A stretch of 64,000 bases of DNA from Mangifera indica (GCF_011075055.1 NC_058152.1:8742001-8806000); one strand, 5' to 3'; shown: positions 11,560 through 24,266, counted from the stretch's first letter. Made by a program: numbers and translations. Notes: generated from the letters alone by a model not told the origin.

Positions 11560-13930
11560 GGTAAAGATGAACATGAACTCAAGAACCTTTTGTCTTTTGA
11601 CGGTTCTTTTTATAAAAGTCAGCTATTATACAATCATATATAAGTGTAGAAATAACAATATTTAAAGGTGTTGAACTATCTCTTATATTTTATTGAAGCA
11701 TTGAAACATTTTTTAATTTAAAAAATCAAACTTTTAAATTTTTTTATTAAAGAGACCAATTTTTCATTTTTTTTATTGAAAGAATTAAATTTTTACTATA
11801 TCTTATTAGAGGTATCAAACTAATCACTTTACTTTTAAAACAAAAAAATAAAATAAAATAAATAATTCTAATTGTGTTTATTTAATATCTTCAATAAGAT
11901 ATATTAAAGTTTAACTTCTTTTATAAAAAATCTAAAAGTTTTATCTTTTTTTATGACAAGAAACTCTATTCAAGTCAGACTTTTCATTCGAAGTTAAAAC
12001 AACTGTATTGAATAGGTAAAATCTCAAGTTTATTATCTAACTGTACACCTACTGTAACAGGTTAATTAAGGTCTAATTTTATTTTGAACCCAAACTCCTC
12101 AATTCTAAAATTCACATGCTTTTGTCCTTTAAACTACTTCATATAGGCAAAAATTCGATTTATTCTAAAAGAAAATTTGAGAGCCCAATCCTTTTAATAA
12201 TAAAAAATAAATTTCAAGTTTAGTGGTAATGTATTGTTAAAGCGACAGTACTTACATGATCATTAGGATAACATGGATATATCCAATTGGTTTAATTTTA
12301 TTAGGGTTCCTCCATTAGACTCTTTAAAAGCACAATATTGACAGTTACCCACTTACTCATATTTAGAAAAAAAATATATAAATAAATATATCATTTAATA
12401 AAAATTAAGATTTTATAAATATATCATTTATTTTAATATTAATTACAAAAAAAATCATCTTAATATTTTATTTGTGAACTAAATATATTTAAAACTATTA
12501 AAAAAATGAAACTTGTGTTTTTTTTTTTTGTAAATTAATTTATTTCTTCAAAGTAAAAAATAATATAAAAAAACTGCGAAAGAATTAAAACATCCTTTTT
12601 TGAAAATATATATATTTTTTGTAAATTGGTACTTCCATAACAAAACAAAAAATAAGGAAAATAGAGAGAGATTGTCCCTTTTGGTGGTATAGAATGGTGG
12701 CTCTAGGGATCTAATCATTGAACCTGTATTTAATAAAAAGAGTAATGTTTTTAAAAACAGTATTAAAACTTAAATATGTTTCATTTATTTTTTTTCTTTA
12801 TATTTATTTAATTTATGTTTTTACGGTTTAATATAAAAAGTCTTTTTTACCCTTCTCCCAATAAACTTTAATACCAGAAAATTGGCAGTATAAGCGGCTG
12901 ATAACAAGTTCATTTTGTCATTTTTGAATGTATGGGGGGTGTTGTGTATCAGAAAATATCCCTAATAGAGGCCTAACGAAAATTAAAGAGTACATTTATG
13001 GAAATGTAGAAAACTCAGGAGAGTCGTATGTAATATTTTGAACAAACAATCAAACTGTAGGGCTTACATCAGCTGCAACAGTAGTAGTTATCACGCAAAC
13101 AAGAACAGATAAAGCAGGAGTGATGGTAAAGCATTCAGAAACAATCTTTATTTTATTTTTAGTTTGTCAGAATCTTTTGAAAATATTCAACTTGACAAGT
13201 TGGATTGTCAGCATTTGCTGAGGCCTCATGATATATGCAATGAATAATAATCTAAACCACAATGGATACAAAACCCTTAACCAACCTCTCTTATGATTCT
13301 TAACTTCTTTACATTTGAAACCTTCTCTTTCAAAATACTTTAATTGAGGTTTACCTAAGTTAGTTGTAAGTGAACTAGGGCTTTGATTGTGTAAATTAAT
13401 TAAAAATAAAGTAATTCAATGAAATTTGATCAGTTTTCCTTGCACAGCTCTTCTGATAAATTGTAAATCATACACAAATGAATAAAATAAACTTATTTAC
13501 TGCTAGCAGGATTTAAAAAAAAAAAAAATTATATTCAAGTATCCATTGTAGCTGGAATGACAATCAACCCATATGAATCCATGGTCCAGACAAGAATCAT
13601 AAGAATAAAAACCATTAAGAGAAAAAAAGAAAAAATCTTAAGCACACTTGCTATAAATTCTTTTGAATTCGAATGAGCTAAATTTCAAGAAAAGATACAA
13701 ATTCATTAGTTAAGTGAGAAAAGTTCATTCATGCCCCAAAAAGGCAGCAAAAAACATCAGTAAACAGCAAGTATATACTCCCATGTAACAATTTCACTGT
13801 AAAATATATATTGGAATTTACAATATCAAGTTGTCATTGTGTTGGAATTCCAATCTTGCTTTAAATTAAACAAAAAATTTAGAAAAATCTTTACAAGTAG
13901 AAATTATATAATTATATATATGAAATATTC
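11560..13930. other. AT-rich intergenic stretch
   Basis: No supported gene. The block at 13045-13125 is open on both strands with possible splice signals (GTAAGC on minus, GGTAAAG on plus), but neither translation is recognisable. The region is otherwise low-complexity A/T with short poly-A and poly-T runs. Confidence 0.5.
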
Positions 13931-15050
13931 CTAAGAAAGTGTGATGAAGTGTTGCAGAGAACTAACCAAACTGGGAGGCCAATGTTTTGTATATTTGACA
14001 TATGAAAGGTCTGTGTAGTGAGGATCAAGCAGAGTTGCAATAGTGAACTGGTTCTCTGCAAGTAATGGAGCATGCTTGTCCATGTACAGGGCAGCTGCTA
14101 GAGCTGCATGCACCTCTGTAAAATCCCAATAAAAACTATAACATCGTTCATTGTAAAATAATGTGGCAGAGCCAGATTATATTGGTTTGTGGTGGTTGGA
14201 AGTGGCAAAAAATTATCATCCTCAAGTCCAAAAATCTACAATTTCTTCTCCAACATTTACATAAAATTGGGGAAAATGTAATTTGGTTATATACATACCT
14301 GGATATCCCTTTAAAGCAATGGAAACATATCCTCCATTTCTGCAATAGCTTCTTCTCTATCACCAACCTCATACAACGCCAGTGCTCTTCCTACTCTTGC
14401 ATACTCTGAGAATGCAAACTCTTTGTAATTCTTAGCCACCTGAAACTCAACCTTCACATGGTTATGTTATGTGTATCCAATTTCAAGATCTATAAAGTGA
14501 CTCTCATATCATGTTAAATAATTACTAAGAAGATATCATATTCAATTCATCTTTATCGAACTCTAAATAATCATTTAACTAACTTCTATATAACTTGCAA
14601 GAAAATTTCAAGACGAATATTAAAGCAAAAATCCTATTTAGATAATACTAATCAAGTTTAGTTTAATACCAAACTTATTAATGCCTTTAAATATAATAAA
14701 ACAGATAAGTTACATACAAGGGTGAAGTAGTGAAGAGCTTGATTAAAGTCACCAAGGGCCTGCAATTCTCTGCCTTTCTCCAACAACTGTAAAGCCTCTG
14801 ACACTCTGAGGTTGAGAGCGGCACTAGCGTCTTTCTCAGACTGAGAAAGTGGGTCAAAAATGGCGGAAACACAAGTGGGTTGATTTGGAGAGAGAACAAG
14901 GCTGGAACAGAGAGGGAGAGAGAAGAGGAGCAAGCGCCTTGGGGTTGTGGTAGTGAGAAGTGAGGAGATTTTTGGGTTGGTTTTCTGGATTTTCTGAGGG
15001 TTTGAGAGAAGATGATGCAGATGGGAAACGGCTGATTGAAATGTACCCAT
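13931..15050 (-). CDS. TPR-like, probably thylakoid-lumen protein; three exons, 2-bp frameshift in exon 2
   Basis: Exon 1 is 14718-15050 (ATG at 15050, 111 codons, donor GTATGT). Exon 2 is 14299-14439 (acceptor TTTCAG, donor GTATGT). Exon 3 is 13931-14115 (acceptor TTTACAG, stop TAG). Residues 1-36 are rich in Ser, Thr, Lys and His. A twin arginine (38-39) before a hydrophobic run (40-53) then looks like a bipartite plastid-to-lumen signal of the Tat type. A helical TPR-like unit follows (SEALQLLEKGRELQALGDF) and continues in exon 2 (FSEYARVGRALALYEVGDRE). The end reads LLDPHYTDLSYVKYTKHWPP. Splice phases agree only if 2 bp of an AT duplication (14327-14330) are removed. That gives about 218 residues with VSIALKGYPEVHAAL across exons 2-3. 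As written the frame hits TAA after about 153 residues. It may be a real null allele or a sequence error. The function is unknown; the TPR fold usually mediates protein contacts. Confidence 0.75.
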
Positions 15051-15800
15051 TTTTTCTGGTTCAAATCTTTTTTATATATTTTGGTTTTTAATATATATGT
15101 GCTTTGTCTGAAATTTGAATAATAATCCTAAAAATAATTATGTGACTGCCAATGAACTTAAGAGGGCTATTATGAAATGGTTACATCTTTGGAAACAAAA
15201 TTTTCATCCACCAATGAAGGTAAGATTCAATCTTTGGTATGATCCTTATCTATATTTAGATGGTTCATTATATGATGACGACCCGATGGTGAGCCTAGAA
15301 GTTTAGTGATTGGAAACTTCAAAAACAAGCTAATTGGCTATGACAAAGCGAGATGATGACAATGATGAGGACGACAAAGTGCAATGGCAAAGGAATACCA
15401 TTGAGAAAACAAAAGAAATGATGAAAAACTTACCTTGTAAGGTTTGAAAATTTGGTTTTGTGGTTGGAAAGTTGACAAAAATCAAGTTGAAATTTTGCCC
15501 ATTTGTATTATACTGGCCATATTGGTTAAGTCATTAGTCTTTGGCTAATTTTGTATACCTCTAAAAATATAGCTATTTTATTAATAACCCTAATTTCAAG
15601 AAAGTATTTAAATTTTTTAACATTTTTTATTTTTAAAGATTTTTTTAATACTTTTTGAACCTAATCTATAATCTATTTTTTCTATTTTACTAGTAATATA
15701 TTAGAATAATATTATATGTACAAACAAATTATACAAATGTATCCGTAGAAATTTAGGTGGTGTCATGGTAGTACATGATTGGGTTATTTTAAAATAAGAG
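15051..15800. other. Upstream region of the TPR-like gene
   Basis: A TATATATT block at about 15072-15096 lies just upstream of the minus-strand ATG and could serve as its core promoter. A 63-codon plus-strand frame at 15115-15306 (contains KRAIMKWLHLWKQ) has fairly protein-like codons but no recognisable family, so I do not call it a gene. The rest is AT-rich. Confidence 0.4.
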
Positions 15801-15806
15801 AAAAAG

Positions 15807-16340
15807 TAAACAATTTGTAACATCCATAGATATGTCTCGAGGGCAAAATAGTCTTTGTGCATGAGTATGAATGATGTGTAAAAGGTTTAATGTGAATGTA
15901 AAGTCAAAATATGAATTTTGGGGGACACACAATCGTGTCTATGAAGGCCATGCTTGTGTATTATTGTCACATTAACTGGATAAGGTGATTTTCATGTAAA
16001 TTTTAAATTAAGTGATACATGACCATGTATTCTAGATAAACGCCCGTGTATGATGTTACGCGGTTTTAGTTTTAAAAGGTATAATGATTGTGTTTGGATG
16101 GGGATTGTTTCAACAATCCCAATCCCTATCCAAGCTCACGTTCACCTAAAAGAGAGAGAAAGAATTCAAGTTTGACTATCCAACACCCTTGTGGAGGCTC
16201 TAACATCTATTTTTCGGTAACGTGGTGAGAGGAAAGGTAGAGAGAAAGAGGGTCATCAATCATCTTGAGTATTAGAAAAGAAACTCTAGGTAAGTAAAAC
16301 CTGCGATTTTGATTTCTTTTATTGAGACTTTTTTATGCTT
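15807..16340 (+). repeat. Probable Ty3/Gypsy chromovirus 5' LTR fragment
   Basis: The block starts TGTAACATCC, a typical start of plant Tekay/Del-type LTRs. It contains repeated CGTGT/ACACG words and a GAGAGAAAGAG block near its end, also typical of that lineage. It directly precedes pol sequence of the same lineage at 16380. No partner LTR was found, so the boundaries are uncertain. Confidence 0.5.
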
Positions 16341-18180
16341 CCATATGTTCATATGATTATGTTAATATTGAGTTCGGTGAGAGGTGTAGTAGAAGAATAA
16401 TGATCAGTGACATAAAGGCGAGGAAAATGTTAAGCAAGGGTTGTACAGGTTTTCTTGCTCGCATGGTTAGTAAAGTGGAGTTAGGTTTGAACATTGATGA
16501 GATTCTAGTTGTCATGAGTTCTAGATATTTTCTTGAAAGAGTTATCGAGATTAGCTCCTAAGTGAGAGATAAAGTTTAATATAGAGTTGGCATTAGACAC
16601 AACACCTATTTTAAAGGTACCTTACATAATGGTCTTAGCTAAGCTACAAGAATTAAAGAAATAGCTCTAGAAGTTACTTAAAAATAGGTTCATTAGATCG
16701 AGTCATTCTCTCTAAAGAGTACCTATCTTGTTTGATGAAAAGAAAACCATAAGAATGTGCATTGAACCTCGAGAGTTGAATAAAGTGACAATAAAGAATA
16801 AGTACCCACTACCTAAAATAAACTACTTGTTTGATCAGTTGAGATGAGTTGTTGTGCTCTTAAAGATAGATTTGAGATCATGTCACCATCAAGTAAGGTT
16901 GGCTAAGCAGGATATACTAAAGACCACTTTTAAGTTTGTTATGATATCTTTCGGATTGATAAACGCCCTTGTAGTGTTCATGGATATGATGAATAATGTG
17001 TTTCATGAATACTTAGATAAATTTATAGTTAGGTTTATTGATGATAGTCTAGTACATTCTAGAAGTAATAAGAAGCATGAACAACACCTGAGGTTTACTT
17101 TACAAAGGTTAAGGGGAAAACAACTGTATGCAAAATTCTTGAAGCATGAGTTTTGGCTTGATAGAGTGAATTTCTTAAGGGATGTGATTTCCGCAAATGG
17201 TATATCAATTAATTCGAGCAAGACTGAGGCAGTGTTAGCTGGCAAAAGACTGTAAAAAAGGTTCAGAGTTTTTTATATTTGGCTGGGTACTATAGAAGAT
17301 TTGTGAAGTGGTTAATAAGCTAGCAAAACCTCTCACTGCTCTTACAAAGAAGGAAACTTAGTTTCAATGGTTAGATGCCTACGAAGAGAGTTTCCAAGAA
17401 TTAAAAAAGAGATTGACTTCTGCTCTAGTATTAGCACTACCAAAGGATGTAGCTGAGTATGATTTATACATAGACATATCTCATAATGGATTGGGAGTAG
17501 TGTTAATACAATAAGGTAAAGTGATAGCATATGCCTTGAGACAGTTGAAGGATTTCGAGACTAAATGCCTCTTTTATGATCTAAAGTTAGCAGTTGTAGT
17601 GTTTGCTCCTAAGATTTAAAGGTACCACTTATATGAGGTCAGATGTAATATTTTTACTGATTATAAGAGTCTTAGGTATTCTTCACATAGAAAAAACTGA
17701 ATATGAGACATAAGAGATGGGTTGAGTTAGCGAAAGACTATAACTATAATATCAAGTATCATCCGAGCATGACAAATGTAGTAACAGATTTCCTTAGTAG
17801 GAAGGTGTTCATATCACAGTTGACAATCCAAATAAGGATTCAAATGGGCTTGATTGAGAGTAGATTAAGTTTATAATTGAGGCTTTAGCTAAATTGGAGA
17901 TCAAGTTCATATTGGTGGAGGAGGTCAAGTCAACACAGTTAGAGGATGATTGGTGTAAATAGAGGGTTTATAAAGGATATAATGGCCTCGAGACAAATTT
18001 TTAGGTAAAGGATGGTATTCTCAAGTTTCAAGGCAGATTGTGAATTCCACCAATAAACGTGTTAAGGTAGAAAATTCTTTTATAGACTCATAATTATGCA
18101 CTACCACTCTATAATTAGAGTATAAGAGGTTTCTGATGATACTAAATATGTAGAAGGATGATGGAAATAGTGTGATGAGT
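16322..18180 (+). pseudogene. Ty3/Gypsy (Tekay/Del-like chromovirus) pol remnant, Gypsy-1
   Basis: The plus-strand translation runs in the normal gypsy order. The protease-RT linker is at 16381-16560 (ISDIKARKMLSKGCTGFLA). RT follows from 16750 ([32 protein letters not shown] at 16860; FIDDSLVHS near 17035, so the xxDD core is kept; YAKFLKHEFWLDRVNFL). RNase H runs 17270-17800 (YYRRF, DLYIDISHNGLG, VIAYALRQLK, YHPSM). The integrase N-terminus starts near 17980 (VKDGILKFQGR). Stops and frameshifts are frequent. The longest open piece is 16854-17255, 133 codons in RT. No gag is visible between it and the LTR-like block, so a deletion removed gag and most of the protease. Confidence 0.85.
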
Positions 18181-18818
18181 GTTTATGGTAGAAATAATAA
18201 ACTATTGGCACTTTCACGTGATTTTGTTATGAACATCTTTTCATGTGAATTATGGATTGATGTATGTGATTTAGTGATGACCCATTATGCATAAAATTGT
18301 GTTTGAACTGTGATAAACTACTAAGGTGAAAAAAGGCTTTCATAAAGACCAAATAAGGTTGTGAAATTAGGCATTTTATGCATTTTGGACTTAACACGTG
18401 ACCATATGGTATAGAACACACATCCGTGTGCACAAAGCCTAAAATTCAACCTACGCTTTTCCAGTGTGCCAACGACTGTTAGACATTCTTGATTGTTCAA
18501 TAGCCAACTAGGGTATAGAGGTTGCCTATTATGGTTTTAGCACGACCATGTGTAAGGTGGAATGACTAAAATACCCCTAAAAAGTAGTACGGTTCAGATA
18601 AGTTTGAAAATGAAAAGTGCATTAAATATCAAGAAGGCACATGCTTGTGTTAGCAAGACAACCCCCATTGTATGGTTTTAGGATGTCATTAACCAGTAGT
18701 GCAGTGAAATTAAAAGTTTAAATATTATCAAAGATCCTAAAACCCATACAAGATACCTGTTTTAATGCATCATTTCATGAACATAATAAACACAAGTGTT
18801 TAGAAATTATACCTACAT
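18181..18818. repeat. LTR-like repeat debris
   Basis: It contains CGTGT/ACACG and CATATGGT words and, on the minus strand, GGTATTTTAGTCATTCC. These features resemble gypsy LTRs, but no partner copy was found in the window. The Copia LTR begins at 18819. Confidence 0.4.
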
Positions 18819-20487
18819 TGTTAGCTCCTCTAAGACTTCACATAACTATGTAAAAATAGTTATAAAACCCTCTTGAAGCGGTGTCTTGGTATCCACGGGG
18901 AGCAAGAATGGTAGACGATCCTAAAAAAAGGCTACTAAGGCTTTTATCAATTGGATCTTGGAAATTATATCATGACAATAGAAGCTTATGTCAACAAGAT
19001 TTTATGCGTGGAGATGTGTGTTTAGGATGTACGAGTTTAAGCTTGTTGTGTAAAATTTTACTCAAACTAAACATTTTTATTTATAAGGTGTGTATGAATC
19101 CAAAGTTAGTTAGGATTCTAACTACTTAGGTGATAAGGTGTCTAAGAGTTTTTATTAAATTAAGACTTTTAATTTATTGAAAATTTTAATGCATAAAAAT
19201 CTTAATTAAATTAAGATTCCAACTCAAGCTAAACTTTTTATTGAACAATGACTTTGAATTTATTGAAAGTTTTAATGCATAGGAATTCTAATTAAATTAG
19301 GATTCCAACTCAACACTTTCTATCAAACAAGAACTTTGAATTTGTTAAAAGTTTTAATGCATAAGAATTCTAATTAAATTAGGATTTTAACACAACATAA
19401 ACTTTCTATTAAACAAAGACTTTGAAGAATTCTTGTTTTACTAAAACACCTTACCCATGAGTTACTCTGCCAATTGACTCATATCCTTCATTTGGCCTTG
19501 CTCGGTTGGACTCTTAAGTAGGTCCAATTGAAACCATGCAATTCATTTGCACAATGCCACGTTCTCTCTTGTTATTATCTCAGGATTATCGTCACATGAT
19601 CCTTGCCTTTGGTTTGTATCAACCCCTAATGCGTGTGACGTCTCTATCAAAGTGTCATAGCTACTCAGATAATGGAGTGTCAATGATATCTCTCGAGGCT
19701 AAGACATGAAAGTGTGTCTATCCCAATAGTTCTTCGATATGAGCTAATACACATTAATGACTTAAACAAATTAAGCTACAATCTCATTTCACTTTAACCA
19801 CAGATTCAAGTAGTCATGAATGTCTTTCAGTACTCGCATATGAGATATCTTATCCTATGCTCAAGAGTGACGAATACATTATTGATCAACCATAGCCTCC
19901 ATATATCTCATGATATGATCATTCACTACCTTTATGATATCCCTTATTACAATGATACGTTGGATAGTGTTAAATCATACTGATCCTTACACAAGACAAT
20001 CTAGCAATCTTAAGTCAAAAATCACATGCACCCATAGTGTTCAGAAGATTTATTTCATAGACACTAGAGTAACCATCCATATAAGTATCCTCTAGTGAGG
20101 TCAATCCAATAAACACGTCTACAACATACACCCATATGTTGCACTAAGCCATCAACAAACAGTTTTGACATGTGAAAACTGTCATCATCCTTCAATGAGG
20201 TCACTCAACAGTATGAGAATCACATCACTATTATATCTATCCTTGGTTATTGTAATGTCAAGATTATGAAAATTTATAGAATGACCATCTAATATATACA
20301 TTGGGTTCCCATGATCAATCGTCTAATCTTTTCATCACAATTATACCATTTTAAAGACATGTTATTCGCACAACTATATAATAGAAAAACATATTAATTG
20401 AATAACTATAAATCTTTTTATTAATTAATGAGATAAATTACAATTATAAATGTCAAATCAATTGGCTATAGAGCATCTACCCTAACA
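18819..20487 (-). repeat. 3' LTR of Copia-3 (1669 bp)
   Basis: Ends are perfect 6-bp inverted repeats, TGTTAG and CTAACA. The LTR includes an internal tandem repeat array (19164-19427). Confidence 0.7.
19164..19427. repeat. Tandem repeat, 82-86-bp unit, three copies plus a stub
   Basis: Units start with GACTTT-AATTT at 19164, 19250 and 19332, and a stub begins at 19418. Each holds TTTTAATGCATA and the near-palindrome CTAATTAAATTAGG. The array lies inside the Copia-3 LTR. Confidence 0.85.
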
Positions 20488-20770
20488 ATCTCCCACTTGC
20501 ATTATAAGCAATCATTTATATATCTAATGTCTAATCCTGCTACGTGTCTATCATGCTTCTACTGCAAAAGAAGCTTTGTTAATAGGTCAATCAAATTTTC
20601 ATCTGTATCAATCTTTTTTATCTATATATCACATCATTGAATAATCTTTCAAATTAGGTGATATTGTCTCAATATATGTTTAGACCTCTAATGAGACTGT
20701 GACTCTTTTGCTTAAACAATCGCTCTATTGTTGTCGAATTAGAGCTCAATTGGCTCGTTAATGCTTAAAA

Positions 20771-21480
20771 CCATTTAAAGTTTTGTCTACACACTGAAAT
20801 TAAATTTAAACATATTCTTAAATTCAAACTCTACAAAACACATATTAAAATACTATTATAAATTAATTATGCAACAAAACTATTACAATACAAATCAAAA
20901 CAAAAATAAAACTCTGCACATATCTTAAACAATATTATTAAATATATAATCCAAGTATCCCAAACAATATCACTAAATATTATATGTTATTAAACATTAA
21001 AAACGAAAGTTACGAAACTGCTAGCCTTTCTAAACACATTGAAGACATCAAATAATATTGCACTGAAAATAGTAAATAATATTATTTGGAAACCAGTAGT
21101 GACAAATTGGGAACCTACAATAAATTAAATATTATTTTAAATTTAGCATGCAGAATTCCTGGGAATGTGCATTCTGAGTCAAAAATAGATGGACTTGAAA
21201 AAGAAACATGCAGAAATAGCCGGACTAGAAGATTTGTTCAAACTGAAGCAAACCTGTAGGAATAGCCGGGCTTGAAGAAGCAACGTCAATCACAGCAGAC
21301 TTTAACCTGTGCAACGTCAGCAAACATCATCTATCTGTAATTTGTCCTCGTCATCGGCAACCATCATCAAATGTCATTGGTAGTCGTTGTCAAATGTCAG
21401 GAGACTTTTAACAGTTCTGGTTTCATCATTCATTATAATACACTAGTGCTAAACACAGTTCATGAACAAATGATTTTGTG
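20771..21480. other. Unassigned repeat-like stretch
   Basis: No gene recognised. Two imperfect copies of a block containing AATAGCCGG-CT-GAAGA occur at about 21214 and 21257. A stretch rich in GTCAT/CATCA words follows (21320-21400). The type of DNA is unknown. Confidence 0.4.
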
Positions 21481-21659
21481 TTAAAACTATCAATTTACAA
21501 TTCAAAAAAAAAAGGACCTTAAACTGAAACTATAATAGAACAGTTTATAACTGATTCAGAACTGATAGTTTCGATTCGAAACTAATATTGAACCGTCAAT
21601 TCTAATATATGATCTTGATTTTATTTTTAAATTATTAATTATAATACTCAAAAATTAAA

Positions 21660-22557
21660 AGAAAGGTTTGAACTTAATTTTTTAATTAAACTTCTTACGT
21701 ATCTGCTTGAGGTTTAGAAGAATCAATGACCGACAGTACCTTCTTACCTTATCATTCACCTCTGTTTTCTTGACTATTATTTTTTGTTATCGAACTATTC
21801 GTAGTTAAATCAAGTGATTCTTCATTGAAGTCCACTTTTATATCTTGTTGGCGTAATTTGACTTTTAAACTATCAACTTTTATATAATAAATAAATTTAA
21901 TTATATAAATAAATTATATGATTAATTATGAAAGATAATAAAAAATAATAAATAAAATTAATTATAGGATTAAATAAAAAATAAAAAATCAAATTAATTA
22001 TAGGAATAAATTCTATAATTAATTATGAATTGTATAATAAAAAATTGAAATTGAAATTAATAAAAAATAAAAAAAGAATTTAATTAAATTTGAGAGAATT
22101 TGATTGAAAGATTTAGAGAGTATTAAGAATTGAAATGATGAGAATGAGAGCAAATGAGAGAGTTTGAAGGATTTAGTTTGAGAGAATTGAGAGATTGAAT
22201 GGATATATATAAGAAAAATTTTAAAAAGGGGTGAAACGAAATTTAGAAAATATGCAGGGGACCTCCCTGCAAAAGATTTTGATCCCCTGCAAAATATGCA
22301 GGTGAACCGTTGTAGGGAACCGTTGGTTCTTTTTTTTTTAAATTAAAAAAATTAAAAAAATACTGGTTTAGAAGAATGTAAACCGCCGGTTTATAAACGG
22401 GATGTAAACCGACGGTTTTACGATTTAAAATTATATAAACTAAAACCGAATCGTTAAAATCTGGTTTCAATTTTGGTTCAATTCGGTTTCGATTCCAGTT
22501 TTATCAGGGCCAATTTCGATCCAATTCATGGGCCAAACTGGTCCGTGGCCATGTCTA
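21660..22557 (-). mobile_element. hAT-type transposon end (hAT-1)
   Basis: The right edge reads TGGTCCGTGGCCATGTCTA (minus: TAGACATGGCCACGGACC), which looks like a plant hAT terminus. It is followed inward by subterminal CCGGTTT, ACCGTT and GAACCG words typical of hAT ends (22290-22500). A GAGAGA-rich segment (22085-22190) lies further in. Minus-strand frames near 21790-21840 are short and acidic but not clearly transposase. No left terminus was found, so this is probably one end of a truncated element. Confidence 0.55.
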
Positions 22558-22589
22558 GAATACACCTATGACAAATTTGAGATGTGCGT

Positions 22590-23851
22590 ACATGCAATGT
22601 GATAAAGATGGTGGTCTACTCTTTCGGGTGATTTAAAAATTATGAACAAAATCATCTGACCATGATTTGAAATTGGTTGTCATGATATCTGCTATGAAGA
22701 ACTTGCAAGAGTTACAGTAATAATAAAAGTTTGAGGTTTTTGTTTACCAAGAAAAAAAGTAACTTGAGATATACGAGTTAGTTAGAACTTGAAAAGGATT
22801 ATTGTTATATTAAATTATCATTTGGGGAAGGTAATTATGATAGCTAATAGTTTTAATAGAAAGTCATAAAGTGGTATAACACAATTAATTCCTACTCAAA
22901 AGCATATTTTGGCTTATTTGATAAAGTGTGCTATCAGGGTAATATTTGATTAGACAAGTGATCTATCGGTGCATATGAAGGTGAAACCGATGCTAATTGA
23001 AAGGTTTAAAGTGGCTTAAAAGGAAGATAAATTATTATTAGAAATTGTTGACGAAGTAAAGAAATGTAATAAACTGAAATTCAATTTTCTTGCTAACAAT
23101 ATTTTAATATTTGAAAAACAGATTTGTGTGTCTAATACTGGTAATTCGAGAAGATAAATTTGGAGTAAAGGTTATGAGTCTCCTTGTAACTTTCATCCAA
23201 AGAGTAATAAAAGATATAGTGATTTAAAGAATAATTTTTGTGGTGAAACATGAAGAATGATATAGTTGGGTGATTTTTGGAAGACCACTTATTGTTAATA
23301 AAGTATTCTTGCAATAACTATTTTCACTCTAGTATTGTATGTTGGACTTAAGTTTTAAGACCAAGGCTTGTTCAAATTACTTTTGATAAAATCAAGTTGA
23401 TTATAGATAGACAAAAGATTTATGTTGACCATCATAGGTGAGAATTAGAATTTCAAATTGTAGATTTTGTTTTTCTAAGAATATCACTTTAGAAAGGAGT
23501 TTTTTGATTTAGCTAGAGAGGCAAGCTAAGCCCTAAGTTTGTAGGGTCATTTGAAATTTGGAAAGGATTAGTGTGGTTGCATATTGTGTGGTCTTGCCAC
23601 CAAGTCTCTCAAGGTGTCACAATGTGTTTTATATTTTGGTGTTGAGGAAATATTTACATGACCCTCTCCATATGCTAGTCTACCAACCAAATCTAAAAAT
23701 ATTTGTTGAAAAAAGGATAAACTTTGGAAATTATTGATAGAAAGCACCAAATTTTAAGGACTAGAATTATTATATTGGTAAAGGTGTATTGGAATAATCA
23801 TTAAATAGAAAGAGGACACATGGAAAAGGAGACTAAAATAAAGATGTATCC
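22590..23851 (+). pseudogene. Gypsy-2 RNase H-integrase-chromodomain remnant
   Basis: Recognisable pieces of conceptual translation, in several frames: KEDKLLLEIVDEVKKC at about 23020, NILIFEKQICVSNTGNSRR at about 23098, FHPKSNKRYSDLKNNF at about 23190, then after a deletion DRQKIYVDHHR and LEFQIVDFVFLRIS at 23410-23490, RGKLSPKFVGSFEIW at about 23520 and VKVYWNNH near 23780. This is the order of plant chromoviruses: HHCC finger, integrase C-terminal GPF/Y-like module, chromodomain. The chromodomain then runs into the hAT-2 insertion at 23852 and resumes at 24978 with MYPQLVEAQ. The piece is non-functional. Confidence 0.8.
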
Positions 23852-24266
23852 TAGACACGTCAATTGGGCCGGGCCGAATGGAGGCTTGGCCCGAAGCACG
23901 AAAAAAAGTTCGGGCATGATAAAGCCCGGCCCAACACTGTAGAGTGTCGGCTAGGCCCATGGGTCTATCGGGCTGGGTTTAGGACTTTAATATTAGGCCT
24001 ATGGGTTGGCTCGACTCGGCTAAAGGTGTATTGGAATAATCATTAAATAGAAAGAGAACACATGGAAAAGGAGACTAAAATAAGGATGTATCCTAAACAC
24101 GTCAATTGGGTTGGGCCGAATGGAGGCTTGGCCCAAAGCATGAAAAAAGTTCGGGCATGATAAAGCCCGACCCGACACTGTAGAGTGTCGGATAGGCCCA
24201 TGGGCCTATCGGGCCGGGCTTAGGGCTTTAATATTAGGCCTATGGGTTGGCTCGACCCGACTCGAC
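23779..24266. repeat. Tandem duplication of about 242 bp across the hAT-2 left end
   Basis: Copy 1 is 23779-24020 and copy 2 is 24021 to about 24266. Each begins TAAAGGTGTATTGGAATAAT. Each holds 65 bp of gypsy chromodomain, the target octamer ATGTATCC and about 170 bp of the hAT left end. Copies differ at scattered bases, and copy 2 has a few extra bases near its end. Confidence 0.93.

Larger units (their letters stand above)
18819..20770 (-). mobile_element. Truncated Copia element (Copia-3): 3' LTR plus RNase H end
   Basis: The LTR at 18819-20487 is bounded by TGTTAG...CTAACA inverted ends. To its right the minus strand has the PPT-like GCAAGTGGGAGAT and then the end of a Copia RNase H (about 20490-20770). 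Its conceptual motifs are RSKHILRQYHLI, KKIDTDENLIDLLTK and DIRYINDCL, with stops. Sequence stops matching Copia left of RNase H at about 20770, so the 5' part of the element is missing. A candidate left flank duplication TACAT (18814-18818) cannot be checked. Confidence 0.8.

Noticed and set aside
13033..13125. Exon-like block open on both strands with possible splice signals
   Set aside because: Both translations are plausible in length but unrecognised, and there is no partner exon, so no strand can be chosen.
14161..14409. 82-codon plus frame and the overlapping 74-codon minus frame
   Set aside because: Shadows of exon 2 of the TPR-like gene; the minus one is the shifted frame caused by the 2-bp duplication.
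15115..15306. 63-codon plus frame upstream of the TPR-like gene
   Set aside because: Codon content looks fair but it has no family match I know and no gene context.
16854..23740. Gypsy-1 and Gypsy-2 as one element split by later insertions
   Set aside because: Both contain the same RNase H end and integrase N-terminal segment, so they are separate copies.
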